Positions 34,306-42,338 of a DNA stretch of 64,000 nucleotides are shown in pieces. The DNA comes from Actinomadura coerulea (GTDB lineage: Bacteria > Actinomycetota > Actinomycetes > Streptosporangiales > Streptosporangiaceae). The number at the start of each line of letters is the position of its first letter. The stretch's first letter is position 1. The stretch lies in contig NZ_JACHMQ010000001.1 in assembly GCF_014208105.1 (NCBI RefSeq), positions 3,596,001 through 3,660,000 of the forward strand. Direction: 5' to 3'. A program made the position numbers and the translations under genes. The notes beneath the pieces were generated by a model that was not told the DNA's origin, searched no databases, and saw only the letters and a list, made by a program, of their open reading frames with translations.

Positions 34306-35130
34306 TCAGCGGACCTCGGTGATCTCGGGGCCGCGCTCGAACGGGTCGAAGGTCTCCACGGCCTCCTCGCCGTCCTCGCCGGCCTCGCTGAACTCCTGCG
34401 GGATCTGCAGCTCCAGCAGCTCGCGGGGCGGCATCGGGGCGTCGCCGCGGTGCACGACCACGCCGCGCAGCACGTCCTCAAGGACCTGCCACTGCTCCTC
34501 GTCCTCGATCGCGGCGCCCTGCACCACGGCCTGGAGGAACCAGCGGGGGCCGTCCACGCCGAGGAAGCGGATGATCTGCGGCGCCCAGCCCTGCTCGACG
34601 AACTCCGCCGGGATCTGCTCGCGGACCTCCTGCGGCATCTCGGCGAGCACCTCCTCGGTCAGCGCCGCCGGGACCATCGCCAGCAGCTCGGCGCCGAACG
34701 GGCCCTCGCCCTCCTGGGTCTGGCCCTGCGCCTCCTCCTGGATGTCCTTGGCGGTCTCGCGGCGCACGTCGTCCCAGATGCCGCTGCGCTTCGGCGCGGC
34801 GAACACCTGGAGCTGCATGGCGCTCTCCTCGTACTGCACCAGCACGGCGACGGGGCGGCCGTCGAGCGGGTTGCCCTCCTCGTCGACCTGGGTCGCCTCG
34901 AAGTTCACCTGGAAGCCCAGCCCCGGCGCCACCGGCACCTGGAGGGCCCCGAAGTCCAGCCGCTGCAGCTCGGGGAAGGAGTCCTCGGAATCCCACGGGC
35001 CGCCCGCCGCCGATTCCGCCTTGGCCGACCCCGCCTCGGCGGGAGCCTCCTCGGCGGTCTCCGCCGGCTCCTCGGTCACCTCGGGACCCTCAGCGGGCTC
35101 CTCGGCCTGCCGGCGACGTCCAAAAGCCAC
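34306..35130 (-). CDS. DUF3710 protein
   Basis: 274 residues. The N-terminal 45 residues are a Glu/Ala/Pro-rich low-complexity tail after MAFGRRRQAEE; the conserved DUF3710 domain (about 50-235) contains RLDFGALQVPV, GIWDDVRRETAKDIQ and GVDGPRWFLQAVVQG. Acidic C-terminus. The family is actinobacterial and lacks a known function; its persistent linkage to dut suggests a role in nucleotide or genome maintenance. GTG 35130 with AAGGAG nearby. Three bases separate it from the dut stop, so they are an operon. Confidence 0.88.
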   Translation of the reverse strand: MAFGRRRQAEEPAEGPEVTEEPAETAEEAPAEAGSAKAESAAGGPWDSEDSFPELQRLDFGALQVPVAPGLGFQVNFEATQVDEEGNPLDGRPVAVLVQYEESAMQLQVFAAPKRSGIWDDVRRETAKDIQEEAQGQTQEGEGPFGAELLAMVPAALTEEVLAEMPQEVREQIPAEFVEQGWAPQIIRFLGVDGPRWFLQAVVQGAAIEDEEQWQVLEDVLRGVVVHRGDAPMPPRELLELQIPQEFSEAGEDGEEAVETFDPFERGPEITEVR

Positions 35131-35133
35131 GAC

Positions 35134-35625
35134 TCACACTCCTTCTCTACTGTGCTCATTGTCCCCGGATCGCGGGGCCGGCCCGAATCCGCCGGTGGAG
35201 CCGAACCCGCCGGTTCCTCGCGCCGATCCGGGAAGCTCGGCGACCTCGTGGAACACCGCGTGCTCGACCCGCTGGACGACCATCTGCGCGATGCGGTCTC
35301 CGCGCCGCAGCCTCACCGTGGCGCGGGGGTCGGTGTTCAGCAGGGTCACCTTGATCTCACCGCGATAGCCGGCGTCGACCGTACCGGGTGCGTTGACGAT
35401 GGTCACTCCCAACCTAGCGCCCAATCCGGACCGGGGGTGAATGAAAGCCGCGTAGCCGTCCGGCAGCGCGATCGCCATCCCGGTGGGGACGACGGCGCGC
35501 TCCCCCGGCGGCAGTTCCACGTCGGCGGCCGCGACCAGATCGGCGCCCGCGTCGCCCGCGTGGGCGTACCGGGGCAGCGGCAGCTCGGAATCCAGCCGCC
35601 GGATCAGAACATCGACCTTGCTCAC
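35134..35625 (-). CDS. dut: dUTP diphosphatase (dUTPase)
   Basis: 163 residues, trimeric dUTPase. All five motifs: AGDAGADL (I), PRSGLG (II), [15 protein letters not shown] (III, catalytic Asp and Tyr), [11 protein letters not shown] (IV) and [13 protein letters not shown] (V). Converts dUTP to dUMP and pyrophosphate, keeping uracil out of DNA and feeding thymidylate synthesis. I choose GTG 35625 ([12 protein letters not shown]) with GGTGGAG close by; GTG 35634 would add three residues. Operon with DUF3710. Confidence 0.95.
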   Translation of the reverse strand: MSKVDVLIRRLDSELPLPRYAHAGDAGADLVAAADVELPPGERAVVPTGMAIALPDGYAAFIHPRSGLGARLGVTIVNAPGTVDAGYRGEIKVTLLNTDPRATVRLRRGDRIAQMVVQRVEHAVFHEVAELPGSARGTGGFGSTGGFGPAPRSGDNEHSREGV

Positions 35626-35856
35626 GGGCTCCACCTCACGCGCCTACCTGCCGGAGAACCACACGACCCTATCCAGGGCGCCGGGGGCGGCCGCCGCTGA
35701 AACGCCGCGCCGCGCGAGTCCGGCAGTTGACCCTACCCGGTCCCGGGCGTGACCACTTCCGGAAGGTTTGCCCCTGAAACGAAGTATCACGCGTAGCGTC
35801 GCAATTGTTACCCGCGGCACTTCTGTGGGGCCCTGTCCCCGCAGAAAGGGGACGGC

Positions 35857-36579
35857 ATGGGCACACGGGGGCAGGACACACGGGGCACACGCGGGCGGGG
35901 CGTCACCCACCGCTCGCTGGACGGGGTGCGGGTCCGGCTCGCCGGAGACCACGACCTGCGGCGGCCGTGCACGTCGGTGGCGCGGATCGCCGAGGGCGGG
36001 CGGCTCCACGAGATCTCCAGCGGCACCCGCGAGGACGCGCTGGCCTGGGCCGCCGACATCGGGGTCGACCGCTTCGAACAGGAGTTCCGCGTCCAGGGCG
36101 GCCGGCTGCGGGTCGGCCGGACGGCGACCCGCGACGCCGAGACGGGCCTCAGCGACCCCGTCCTCGCGGCCGTGTGGGAGGGGCGCCGCCACGCGGTGTT
36201 CACGCACCTCTACCACGGGCGCCCGGCGGACGCGGTGGCCTTCTTCGACACCGTGCGCCTGACCGAGCACGAGGACGGCGTCACCGCCGTCCCGCGCGGC
36301 CGGGCCAGGCGCCCCGAGCCCGCCGAGATGGTCAAGGAGGTGCCGGGCATCGGCCTGCTGGAGATCACCGCGCTGACCACGGTGACCCGCAGGCGCCTCC
36401 CGCCGTGGCGCGGCGCCTCCGTCGCGGGCGGCGAGCTGTTCCGCGACGCCGTGGAGGGCCAGGGCCCCTACTTCCTGCTGGCGCTGAAGTCGCTGCTGGT
36501 GACCGTGCTGCCCGAGGAGGACCGGGTCCGCGACGTCCCGCGCCGGCTCGCGGGGCTGGCGGTCGAGGCGGTCCGGTGA
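35857..36579 (+). CDS. Unrecognised protein at the head of the Mau-like cassette
   Basis: 240 residues, one Cys, no signal peptide; a single hydrophobic stretch near the end (GPYFLLALKSLLVTVLP, about 208-224) may be amphipathic or peripheral. The sequence SLDGVRVRLAGDHDLRRPCT and EGRRHAVFTHLYHGRPADAV show a mixed alpha/beta protein. I do not recognise the family. Its stop overlaps the MauE-like start by four bases (GTGA), so it is part of the same unit. In bacterial mau clusters the gene before mauE encodes the amine dehydrogenase large subunit; this protein is far too short and shows no propeller repeats. ATG 35857 follows AAAGGGG. Confidence 0.7.
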   Translation: MGTRGQDTRGTRGRGVTHRSLDGVRVRLAGDHDLRRPCTSVARIAEGGRLHEISSGTREDALAWAADIGVDRFEQEFRVQGGRLRVGRTATRDAETGLSDPVLAAVWEGRRHAVFTHLYHGRPADAVAFFDTVRLTEHEDGVTAVPRGRARRPEPAEMVKEVPGIGLLEITALTTVTRRRLPPWRGASVAGGELFRDAVEGQGPYFLLALKSLLVTVLPEEDRVRDVPRRLAGLAVEAVR

Positions 36580-37106
36580 CCGGACCGCTCGCCGGGATCG
36601 CCGCCGTCACCGTCCCGCTCGTCCTGCTGGCGTCGCTGGCCGGGCAGCTCAGGCGGCCGGGGGCGCTGGCCGCCGCGGTGCGGGCCCACCGGGTGCTGCC
36701 GGCCGCCCTCGCCGGCGCGGCCGCGGCGGCCGTGATCGCCGCGGAGGCGCTGATCGGCGTCGCCGGCGCGGCGGCGCCGCTGCTGCGGCTGGACGGCCCG
36801 GCGCGCGCGGCCGGCGGGGCGGCGGCCGTCCTGCTGGCCCTGTACGCGGCCTACGCGGCGCACGTGGCGCGCACCCGGCGCGGCGTCCCCTGCGGATGCG
36901 GCGGCTCCGGCACGCCGATGACGGGCTGGGTCGCGGGACGGGCGGCCGCTCTGTCCGCGCTCGCCCTCACCGGCGCCCTGCTCGGGCCTCCGGCCGCAGG
37001 CACCTTGTACGAGTCGTCCGTGGAGGTCGTCGCGGGGCTGGGGTTCGCGGTGCTCCTCTGGACGCTCCCGCACGCCATGACCGAGGAGAGGAGGACGGCC
37101 GGATGA
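36576..37106 (+). CDS. MauE-like redox-associated membrane protein
   Basis: 176 residues, four predicted TM helices, matching the MauE/DoxX-like fold. The first cytoplasmic-side or periplasmic loop after TM3 holds the paired cysteines PCGCGGSG (about 109-116), a hallmark of MauE homologues. With MauD it is required in methylotrophs to form or isomerise disulfides of the exported light chain. It begins at GTG 36576, overlapping the previous gene, and its stop overlaps the next ATG by four bases. Likely partner: the 12-Cys protein two genes downstream. Confidence 0.8.
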   Translation: MTGPLAGIAAVTVPLVLLASLAGQLRRPGALAAAVRAHRVLPAALAGAAAAAVIAAEALIGVAGAAAPLLRLDGPARAAGGAAAVLLALYAAYAAHVARTRRGVPCGCGGSGTPMTGWVAGRAAALSALALTGALLGPPAAGTLYESSVEVVAGLGFAVLLWTLPHAMTEERRTAG

Positions 37107-37564
37107 GCTTCCAGAACAGCGCGCTCCTGCTGTCATGGGTGGCGATCCTGCTGCTCGCCCTGGTGGTCGCCGGGCTCGTCCGGCAGGTCCACGCGCTCGG
37201 CCAGGGGGCCTCCCGGCCCGCCGGGCTCGGCCCCGCGCCCGGCGCGCCCGCCCCCGCCTTCGACCGGCTCGGGCCCGGCCTGCTGCTCTTCCTGGACCGC
37301 GAGTGCGGCGTGTGCGCGGACGTCCTCGCCGCCGTCCCGGACGGGACGGCGCTGCGCGCGATCTTCGCGGGGCCGCCGCCCGGCGAGGCGGCGCGTCCCG
37401 GCGTGACCGTGCTCGCCGACGAGCAGGACGGCCTGTTCGCCGACTACCGCGTCCCCGCCACCCCGTTCGCGGTGCTGGTCGGCGCCGACGGGCGGGTGCG
37501 GGCCGCCGAGCCCGTCGGCTCGCCCGAAGCCCTCCGCGCCCTCACCCTGGAGGCGGCACGATGA
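37103..37564 (+). CDS. MauD-like membrane-anchored thioredoxin-fold protein
   Basis: 153 residues. An N-terminal TM anchor (about 7-26, SWVAILLLALVVAGLVRQV) is followed by an extracytoplasmic thioredoxin-like domain with the redox pair LFLDRECGVCADVL (CGVC) and a cis-Pro segment RVPATPFAVLV. It resembles MauD/TlpA. It would oxidise or isomerise disulfides on the outer face. ATGA overlaps tie it to MauE before and the Tat protein after. Confidence 0.82.
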   Translation: MSFQNSALLLSWVAILLLALVVAGLVRQVHALGQGASRPAGLGPAPGAPAPAFDRLGPGLLLFLDRECGVCADVLAAVPDGTALRAIFAGPPPGEAARPGVTVLADEQDGLFADYRVPATPFAVLVGADGRVRAAEPVGSPEALRALTLEAAR

Positions 37565-38115
37565 TCGACCTGGAAGACGTCCCGCCGCTGCGCGGCCCCC
37601 GCCCGGCCGGGGCGCAGCGCGTCCGGCGGCGCCCGGCGCCCGCGGACGGGCCGCGGCTGCGCCCGGTGCGGCGCAGCGTCCTCACCGGGCTCGCCGCCGC
37701 GGGCGCCACCGCCGGGCTGAAGGCCCTCGGCGTCTTCCCGCCCGCGCGGGAGGCCCTCGCCTCGGGCTTCCAGCTCGTCGGCTACTACGACATCTATCCG
37801 CGCTGCCCCTCGTACGCGGCCAACCACAACTGCTCCCCCGGCTGCGGGCCCAGCCTGGTGTGCAGCGTGTGCTGCCGGACGAGCGGTAAGTACAAGGGCT
37901 TCCACAAGTCCGGCGTGTCCGACCCCGGCCGCTACAAGCTGCGGCCCAACCAGTGCTACGGAGGCGGCTACGACGGCTGGCTCTGGGCCTACGCCAAGAG
38001 CTGCGGCAGTTGCAAGAAGGGCGTCACCTGGCGCTGCCACGACGGCTGGAAGAAATCCAAGAAGGGCAACTGGTACAAGACCATCTGCCGCAAGGCGATG
38101 GCGTGCAAGAACTGA
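37561..38115 (+). CDS. Tat-exported 12-cysteine protein in the MauA position
   Basis: 184 residues. A twin-arginine signal (VRRSVLTGLAAAGATAGLKAL, about 38-57) precedes a mature domain of about 115 residues with exactly 12 Cys: PRC, HNC, PGC, LVC, SVCC, NQC, KSC, GSC, WRC, TIC, MAC. It is rich in Gly, Tyr, Trp and Lys. Twelve Cys and the E-D-A gene order recall the methylamine dehydrogenase light chain, but Cys spacing and the two Trp that form TTQ are not alignable by eye. Folded or cofactor-bearing before export is implied by Tat. ATG 37561 overlaps the MauD stop. Function unknown; quinone-cofactor or structural disulfide protein are the leading ideas. Confidence 0.75.
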   Translation: MIDLEDVPPLRGPRPAGAQRVRRRPAPADGPRLRPVRRSVLTGLAAAGATAGLKALGVFPPAREALASGFQLVGYYDIYPRCPSYAANHNCSPGCGPSLVCSVCCRTSGKYKGFHKSGVSDPGRYKLRPNQCYGGGYDGWLWAYAKSCGSCKKGVTWRCHDGWKKSKKGNWYKTICRKAMACKN

Positions 38116-38270
38116 CCGCGGGGCGGCTGCGGCGGGGCACGACCGATCCGCTCCTGCCCGTCGCCGCCCTCGCGCTCCTCGCGGTGGCGGCCGCCGCCCT
38201 GGACGCCGCCGTGCTGTGCTGGGCGTCGATCGGCGCCCTCGCCGGATTCTCGCTGTCGGGCAGCGTCTGA
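38103..38270 (+). CDS. Small membrane peptide, Mau-like cassette (55 aa)
   Basis: 55 residues: a charged N-terminus VQELTAGRLRRGTTDPLLPV then one or two hydrophobic helices (VAALALLAVAAAALDAAVLC). GTG 38103 overlaps the end of the Tat-protein gene by 13 bases in another frame, typical of translational coupling. It could anchor or chaperone the exported partner. No family recognised. Confidence 0.5.
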   Translation: MQELTAGRLRRGTTDPLLPVAALALLAVAAAALDAAVLCWASIGALAGFSLSGSV

Positions 38271-38288
38271 ACGCGCAACAGCGAATCC

Positions 38289-38843
38289 GTGCTGTTCTCG
38301 CCAGGTTGGCGGGCCCCCGTACGGCAGGGCGAGGTCCTGGCCGTCTTCACCTTCGGGCTCCTGCTCGGAGGCACGCTCACCGCGACGGTGATCTGGCTGC
38401 TGTCAGGGCTTTCCGCGCCGCTTCCGCGGGCCGTCCGCACCGCCGCGATCCTGGCCGTCGCCGGTCTGGGGGCCGCCCGCGAAGCCGGGCTGGTCCGCGT
38501 TCCGCTCCCCCAGAACGCGCGCCAGATCCCCCAGGACGTCCTGCAGGCCCACCTCCGCAAGGGCGCCCTCCAGTTCGGCTTCGAACTCGGCACCGGCGTC
38601 CGCACCTACGTCTCCGCCACGGCACCCTATGTCCTGGCCCTGGGCCTGCTCCTGGTCCACGAGGACGCGATCACGACCGTGCTGACGGGCACGGCCTTCG
38701 GCGCGGGACGCGCGCTGAGCGCCCTCCTCACCTACCTGGCCCGCGACGAGGACCGGGACGCCGCGATGGCCGCCCGCATGCCGCGCGTGAAGACCGCAGC
38801 GGCCCTCGCGTCCCTGTCCGCCCTCGCCCTCCTGCTGCCGTGA
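38289..38843 (+). CDS. Membrane protein, last gene of the Mau-like cassette
   Basis: 184 residues, about five TM segments. Between TM2 and TM3 a soluble loop reads VPLPQNARQIPQDVLQAHLR then ALQFGFELGTGVRTYVSATA, a distinctive segment that seems under constraint. No Cys pair, so it is not CcdA. It starts at GTG 38289, 18 bases after the previous stop, with no obvious ribosome site, suggesting coupling. Probably part of export, maturation or anchoring of the Tat protein; this is inference from context. Confidence 0.6.
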   Translation: MLFSPGWRAPVRQGEVLAVFTFGLLLGGTLTATVIWLLSGLSAPLPRAVRTAAILAVAGLGAAREAGLVRVPLPQNARQIPQDVLQAHLRKGALQFGFELGTGVRTYVSATAPYVLALGLLLVHEDAITTVLTGTAFGAGRALSALLTYLARDEDRDAAMAARMPRVKTAAALASLSALALLLP

Positions 38844-38922
38844 CCGGAGGACCGTCGATCATCGTCGCGCCGCCGTGGCAGACTGATCACGTCTCGCCGC
38901 CGCCCACCGGAAAGGGCCCCTC

Positions 38923-39222
38923 GTGCTCTGGTCATTGCTGACCTTCGCGCTGCTGCGCGGGCTCGCCGTGGCCGAATGGGCCGGGTCCGCGCCGGGGCAG
39001 TCGGTGCTGGTCACGCTGGGCGCGCTGACCGTGGCGGGGCTCCTGGTGCTCGCCGCTGCGCGGGTCCACGCGGCGCGCCGGGGCCTCGGAGCGGCACGGG
39101 CGCGGGTGCGGACGACCATGCGGGACAGGACGCTGCGGACCGCCTTCCTTCCGCAGCGCGACCCGGACGCGGCCGGACGGCCCCGCCCGCGAGCGCCCGG
39201 AACGGGGATCGCGGCCGCCTGA
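38923..39222 (+). CDS. DUF6412-like small membrane protein
   Basis: 99 residues: two TM helices (about 2-18 and 26-46) and an Arg-rich cytoplasmic tail (VHAARRGLGAARARVRTTMR). GTG 38923 follows GGAAAGGG. It sits 49 bases before yidC2; this pairing is familiar from actinomycetes and suggests a role with membrane-protein insertion. Function unknown. Confidence 0.65.
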   Translation: MLWSLLTFALLRGLAVAEWAGSAPGQSVLVTLGALTVAGLLVLAAARVHAARRGLGAARARVRTTMRDRTLRTAFLPQRDPDAAGRPRPRAPGTGIAAA

Positions 39223-39271
39223 GCGCGGCCGGAACGCCACCGATCCCCTCGTTCCGGAAGGTTCTTCTCTC

Positions 39272-39961
39272 ATGTTCGACATCCCCGTCTCCATCGCCGC
39301 CTACCTCGTGGGCGGGCTCGCCGACGCCCTGGACCCGGTGGCCGGCGGCCTCGCCACCGCGCTGGCGATCGTCCTGTTCACCGCCGGGGTGCGGCTGGCG
39401 CTCGTCCCGCTGGCGGTCTCGGCCGCGAGGGGCGAGCGGGCGCGGGCCCGGCTCGTGCCCAAGGTCCAGGCGCTCCAGAAGAAGCACGCGAGGAACCCGC
39501 AGCGGCTCCAGCGGGAGATGGCCGCCCTGTACGAGGCGGAGGGCGCCACACCGGTGACCGGGTGCCTGCCGATGGTCGCGCAGGTCCCGTTCTTCATGGT
39601 CATGTACCGGCTGTTCGTGTCCGCGACGGTCGCCGGGCACCAGAACCTGCTGCTCACGCACACGCTGCTCGCGGCGCCGCTCGGGCAGAACTGGATCGGC
39701 GTCCTCGGCGGCGGCCTCCTCGCCCCGCCCTCGCTCGTCTTCCTCGGGCTGTTCGCACTGCTCGCGGTCGTCGCGGTGGTGACGTCGCGCCGGGTCACCG
39801 CCGAGGGGCCGATGGGCGCCGTCGCGCGGCTGATGCCCTTCGGGACGGTCGCCGTGGCGGCGTTCGTGCCGCTGGCGGCGGGGCTGTACCTGCTGACGTC
39901 CGGGGCGTGGACGGCCGCGGAGCGGGCCGTCCTGCACCGGCGGGCCGCCGCGGCGGTCTGA
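39272..39961 (+). CDS. yidC: YidC/Oxa1-family membrane insertase (short form)
   Basis: 229 residues, five TM helices, lacking the large P1 domain of proteobacterial YidC. Hydrophilic-groove arginine region and C1 loop: RARLVPKVQALQKKHARNPQ; conserved GCLPMVAQVPFFMVMYRLF. Inserts and folds small membrane proteins with or without Sec. Likely the second YidC of the genome, since the rpmH-linked copy lies elsewhere in actinomycetes. ATG 39272. Confidence 0.9.
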   Translation: MFDIPVSIAAYLVGGLADALDPVAGGLATALAIVLFTAGVRLALVPLAVSAARGERARARLVPKVQALQKKHARNPQRLQREMAALYEAEGATPVTGCLPMVAQVPFFMVMYRLFVSATVAGHQNLLLTHTLLAAPLGQNWIGVLGGGLLAPPSLVFLGLFALLAVVAVVTSRRVTAEGPMGAVARLMPFGTVAVAAFVPLAAGLYLLTSGAWTAAERAVLHRRAAAAV

Positions 39962-40036
39962 TCCCCTTGACGAAGGTCCCGAAGGCTGGGTTCGATGGCA
40001 ACCGAACGGCGTTCTGACTACCGAGGACGGTGCGCG

Positions 40037-41320
40037 GTGACGACGACGGCACGGGCCACCCAGGACGACCTGTCCGATCTGGCCTTCTGGACGCTCCCCC
40101 CGGACCGGCGGACGGCGGCGTTCGCGCGGCTGCGCGAACGCGAGCACCCGGCGTTCTTCCCCGAGCTCAAGCTGCCGTTCATCCGGACCGGGCCGGGCTA
40201 CTACGCGCTCACCCGGCACGCGGACGTGGTGGAGGCCAGCCGGACGCCGGAGGTGTTCAGCAGCGAGCCGTGCTCCAACAGCATCGCCGACCTGCCCCGG
40301 TACATGGCCCGCTACTTCGGCTCGATGATCAACATGGACGACCCGCGGCACGCCAAGATCCGCCGGATCGTGTCGCGGGCGTTCACCCCGCGCGTCCTCG
40401 CCAAGCTGGAGACCGACCTCCAGGCGACCGCGACGCGGATCGTCGACGACCTGGAACGCAAGGGGTCGGCCGACTTCGTCACCGACGTCGCGGCGCGGCT
40501 GCCCGTGCAGGTCATCTGCGACATGATGGGCATCCCCGAGCGAGTGCGCCCGATGGTGTACGACCGGACGAACACCATCCTCGGGCTCGGCGACCCCGAG
40601 TACACCGGCGGCAGGGACGTGACCCGCGAGGGCATCACCCGGATCGGCGTCCTGTACGGGCTGCTCATGGCGATGTCCGCGGGGTACGAGCTGAACCACC
40701 TGGCGATGAAGCTCGCCCGCAGGCGCCGCCGGCACCCCGGCGACGACCTGGTGTCGCGGCTGGTCTCGGCCAACGTGGACGGCGAGTCGCTGACCGACCA
40801 GGAGATCGGCTCGTTCTTCATCCTGCTCGTCGTCGCCGGCAACGAGACGACCCGCAACGCGATGACGCACGGGCTGAAGCTGTTCACCGACAACCCCGGG
40901 CAGCGGGCGCTGCTGATGGAGGACTTCGACGCCCGCATCCCCGGGGCGGTCGAGGAGATCGTCCGGATGGCGACGCCGGTCATCCAGTTCCGCCGGACCG
41001 TGACCCGCGACCACGAGATGAACGGCCAGCGGTACAAGGCGGGCGACAAGGTCCTGCTGTTCTACAACTCCGCGAACCGCGACGCGGAGGTGTTCACGGA
41101 CCCGGACGTCTTCGACATCACCCGCTCCCCCAACCCGCACGTCGGGTTCGGCGGCCCCGGCCCGCATTTCTGCCTGGGCGCGAACCTGGCCCGGCAGGAG
41201 ATCACGGTGATGTTCCGGGAGCTGTTCACCCGCGTCCCCGGGATCCGGGCGAGCGGCGAGCCGAAGATGCTCTACTCCAACTTCATCAACGGCATCAAAC
41301 ACCTGCCCTGCACGCTGTGA
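40037..41320 (+). CDS. Cytochrome P450 (CYP125/CYP142-like)
   Basis: 427 residues. I-helix LLVVAGNETTRNAMTHG with the AGNET oxygen-activation motif, EEIVRMA (ExxR), and heme loop FGGPGPHFCLGANLAR with the Cys ligand. The sequence MINMDDPRHAKIRRIVSRAF and overall look recall the actinobacterial steroid/fatty-acid omega-hydroxylases CYP124, CYP125 and CYP142. No ferredoxin gene is adjacent. GTG 40037 after GAGGACGG; a longer ATG at 39995 exists. Substrate inferred only by similarity. Confidence 0.88.
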   Translation: MTTTARATQDDLSDLAFWTLPPDRRTAAFARLREREHPAFFPELKLPFIRTGPGYYALTRHADVVEASRTPEVFSSEPCSNSIADLPRYMARYFGSMINMDDPRHAKIRRIVSRAFTPRVLAKLETDLQATATRIVDDLERKGSADFVTDVAARLPVQVICDMMGIPERVRPMVYDRTNTILGLGDPEYTGGRDVTREGITRIGVLYGLLMAMSAGYELNHLAMKLARRRRRHPGDDLVSRLVSANVDGESLTDQEIGSFFILLVVAGNETTRNAMTHGLKLFTDNPGQRALLMEDFDARIPGAVEEIVRMATPVIQFRRTVTRDHEMNGQRYKAGDKVLLFYNSANRDAEVFTDPDVFDITRSPNPHVGFGGPGPHFCLGANLARQEITVMFRELFTRVPGIRASGEPKMLYSNFINGIKHLPCTL

Positions 41321-41331
41321 GCGGCTCCGGT

Positions 41332-42219
41332 TCAGGCCGCCGGGCGGCCGGCGGCCCGCGCCGCCGGCGACACCGCGAGGTAGTCGAGCGCCCGCTGGGT
41401 CGAGCACTCGCGGGACGGGTGGTAGTCGCGCCGCAGGTAGGCGCGTCCCGCGGAGATCATGAACCGGTTGCTGGGGAACAGCCCGCGCCGCACCGCCCGC
41501 CGGTAGTCGCGGATCCGCGGGCGGACGCCCTTCAGCGTCGGATCGGCCCGGCACAGCCACACCGCCCCGGCGTACACCATCAGCGGAAGCGCGAGGACGC
41601 CGAGGAAGAACGCGATGAACCGCATCCAGTACCGCCCGGCCACGTGCTGGTAGACGTCGAACGCGACGGACCGGTGCTCGACCTCCTCGGCGCCGTGCCA
41701 GCGCAGCAGGTCCATCATCGTCGGATCGGCGCCGGCCTCGTCCAGCTCGCGGGCGTCGAGGATCCACTGCCCGAGCACCGCCGTGTAGTGCTCGATGCCC
41801 GCGATGACGCCGATCCGGACGAACAGCCAGCGCTTGGCGGGCAGGAGCGGCACCGGGCACCGGTCGCCGAGGATCCGCCGGAACACCCACTCGATCCGGT
41901 CGGTGAGCGGGCGCGGATCGAGGCCCTGCTCCCGCATCTGCCGGTCCAGGACGCCCTGGTGGGAGTAGGCGTGCACGGCCTCCTGGCCCATGAAGCCCTT
42001 GACCTCGCGGTAGAGGCGCTCGTCGTCGCGCACGAGCGGGAGCGCCTCCTTGTAGACGTGCACGAACCACCGCTCGCCCGCGGGCAGCAGCAGGTGCAGG
42101 ACGTTGATGAAGTGCGTGGCGACCGGCTCGCCCGGGATCCAGTGCAGCGGAGTGTCCGCCCAGTCGAACCGGACCCGGCGCGGGGCGATCACGGGGTGCC
42201 GCTCGTCGATCTCGCTCAT
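41332..42219 (-). CDS. PF10118-family metal-dependent hydrolase
   Basis: 295 residues, helical, with a ferritin-like diiron-type ligand set: KGFMGQEAVHAYSHQGVLD (Glu, His), GVIAGIEHYTAVLG (Glu, His) and LRWHGAEEVEHRSVAFDVY (Glu, His). A C-terminal hydrophobic pair (about 200-230) may touch the membrane. The family is annotated as predicted metal-dependent hydrolase without proven activity. ATG 42219; its promoter region has a striking AT-rich palindrome. It is convergent with the P450, 11 bases apart. Confidence 0.8.
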   Translation of the reverse strand: MSEIDERHPVIAPRRVRFDWADTPLHWIPGEPVATHFINVLHLLLPAGERWFVHVYKEALPLVRDDERLYREVKGFMGQEAVHAYSHQGVLDRQMREQGLDPRPLTDRIEWVFRRILGDRCPVPLLPAKRWLFVRIGVIAGIEHYTAVLGQWILDARELDEAGADPTMMDLLRWHGAEEVEHRSVAFDVYQHVAGRYWMRFIAFFLGVLALPLMVYAGAVWLCRADPTLKGVRPRIRDYRRAVRRGLFPSNRFMISAGRAYLRRDYHPSRECSTQRALDYLAVSPAARAAGRPAA

Positions 42220-42275
42220 CCCGTGTCCCCTCCCGCGCCGCGCCGGAGCGTCCGGACGTCCCGCGGCCGCACCCA

Positions 42276-42294
42276 ATTAGACTGATAATCTAAT
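42276..42294 (-). promoter_or_regulatory. AT-rich palindromic operator
   Basis: ATTAGACTGATAATCTAAT has 6-base arms ATTAGA/TCTAAT around seven bases. In a 72% GC context this 19-base AT-rich palindrome, 57 bases before the PF10118 start, is very likely a regulator site or operator over the -10/-35. Confidence 0.6.
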
Positions 42295-42338
42295 ATGTGG
42301 AGTGCGCCGGATCCGCGTCAAGACCCGGCCGGGGTGAT

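Noticed and set aside
34116..34322. Plus-strand 68-codon frame after the PIG-L gene
   Set aside because: It is the complement of the bL37-like gene and terminator; no protein-like composition.
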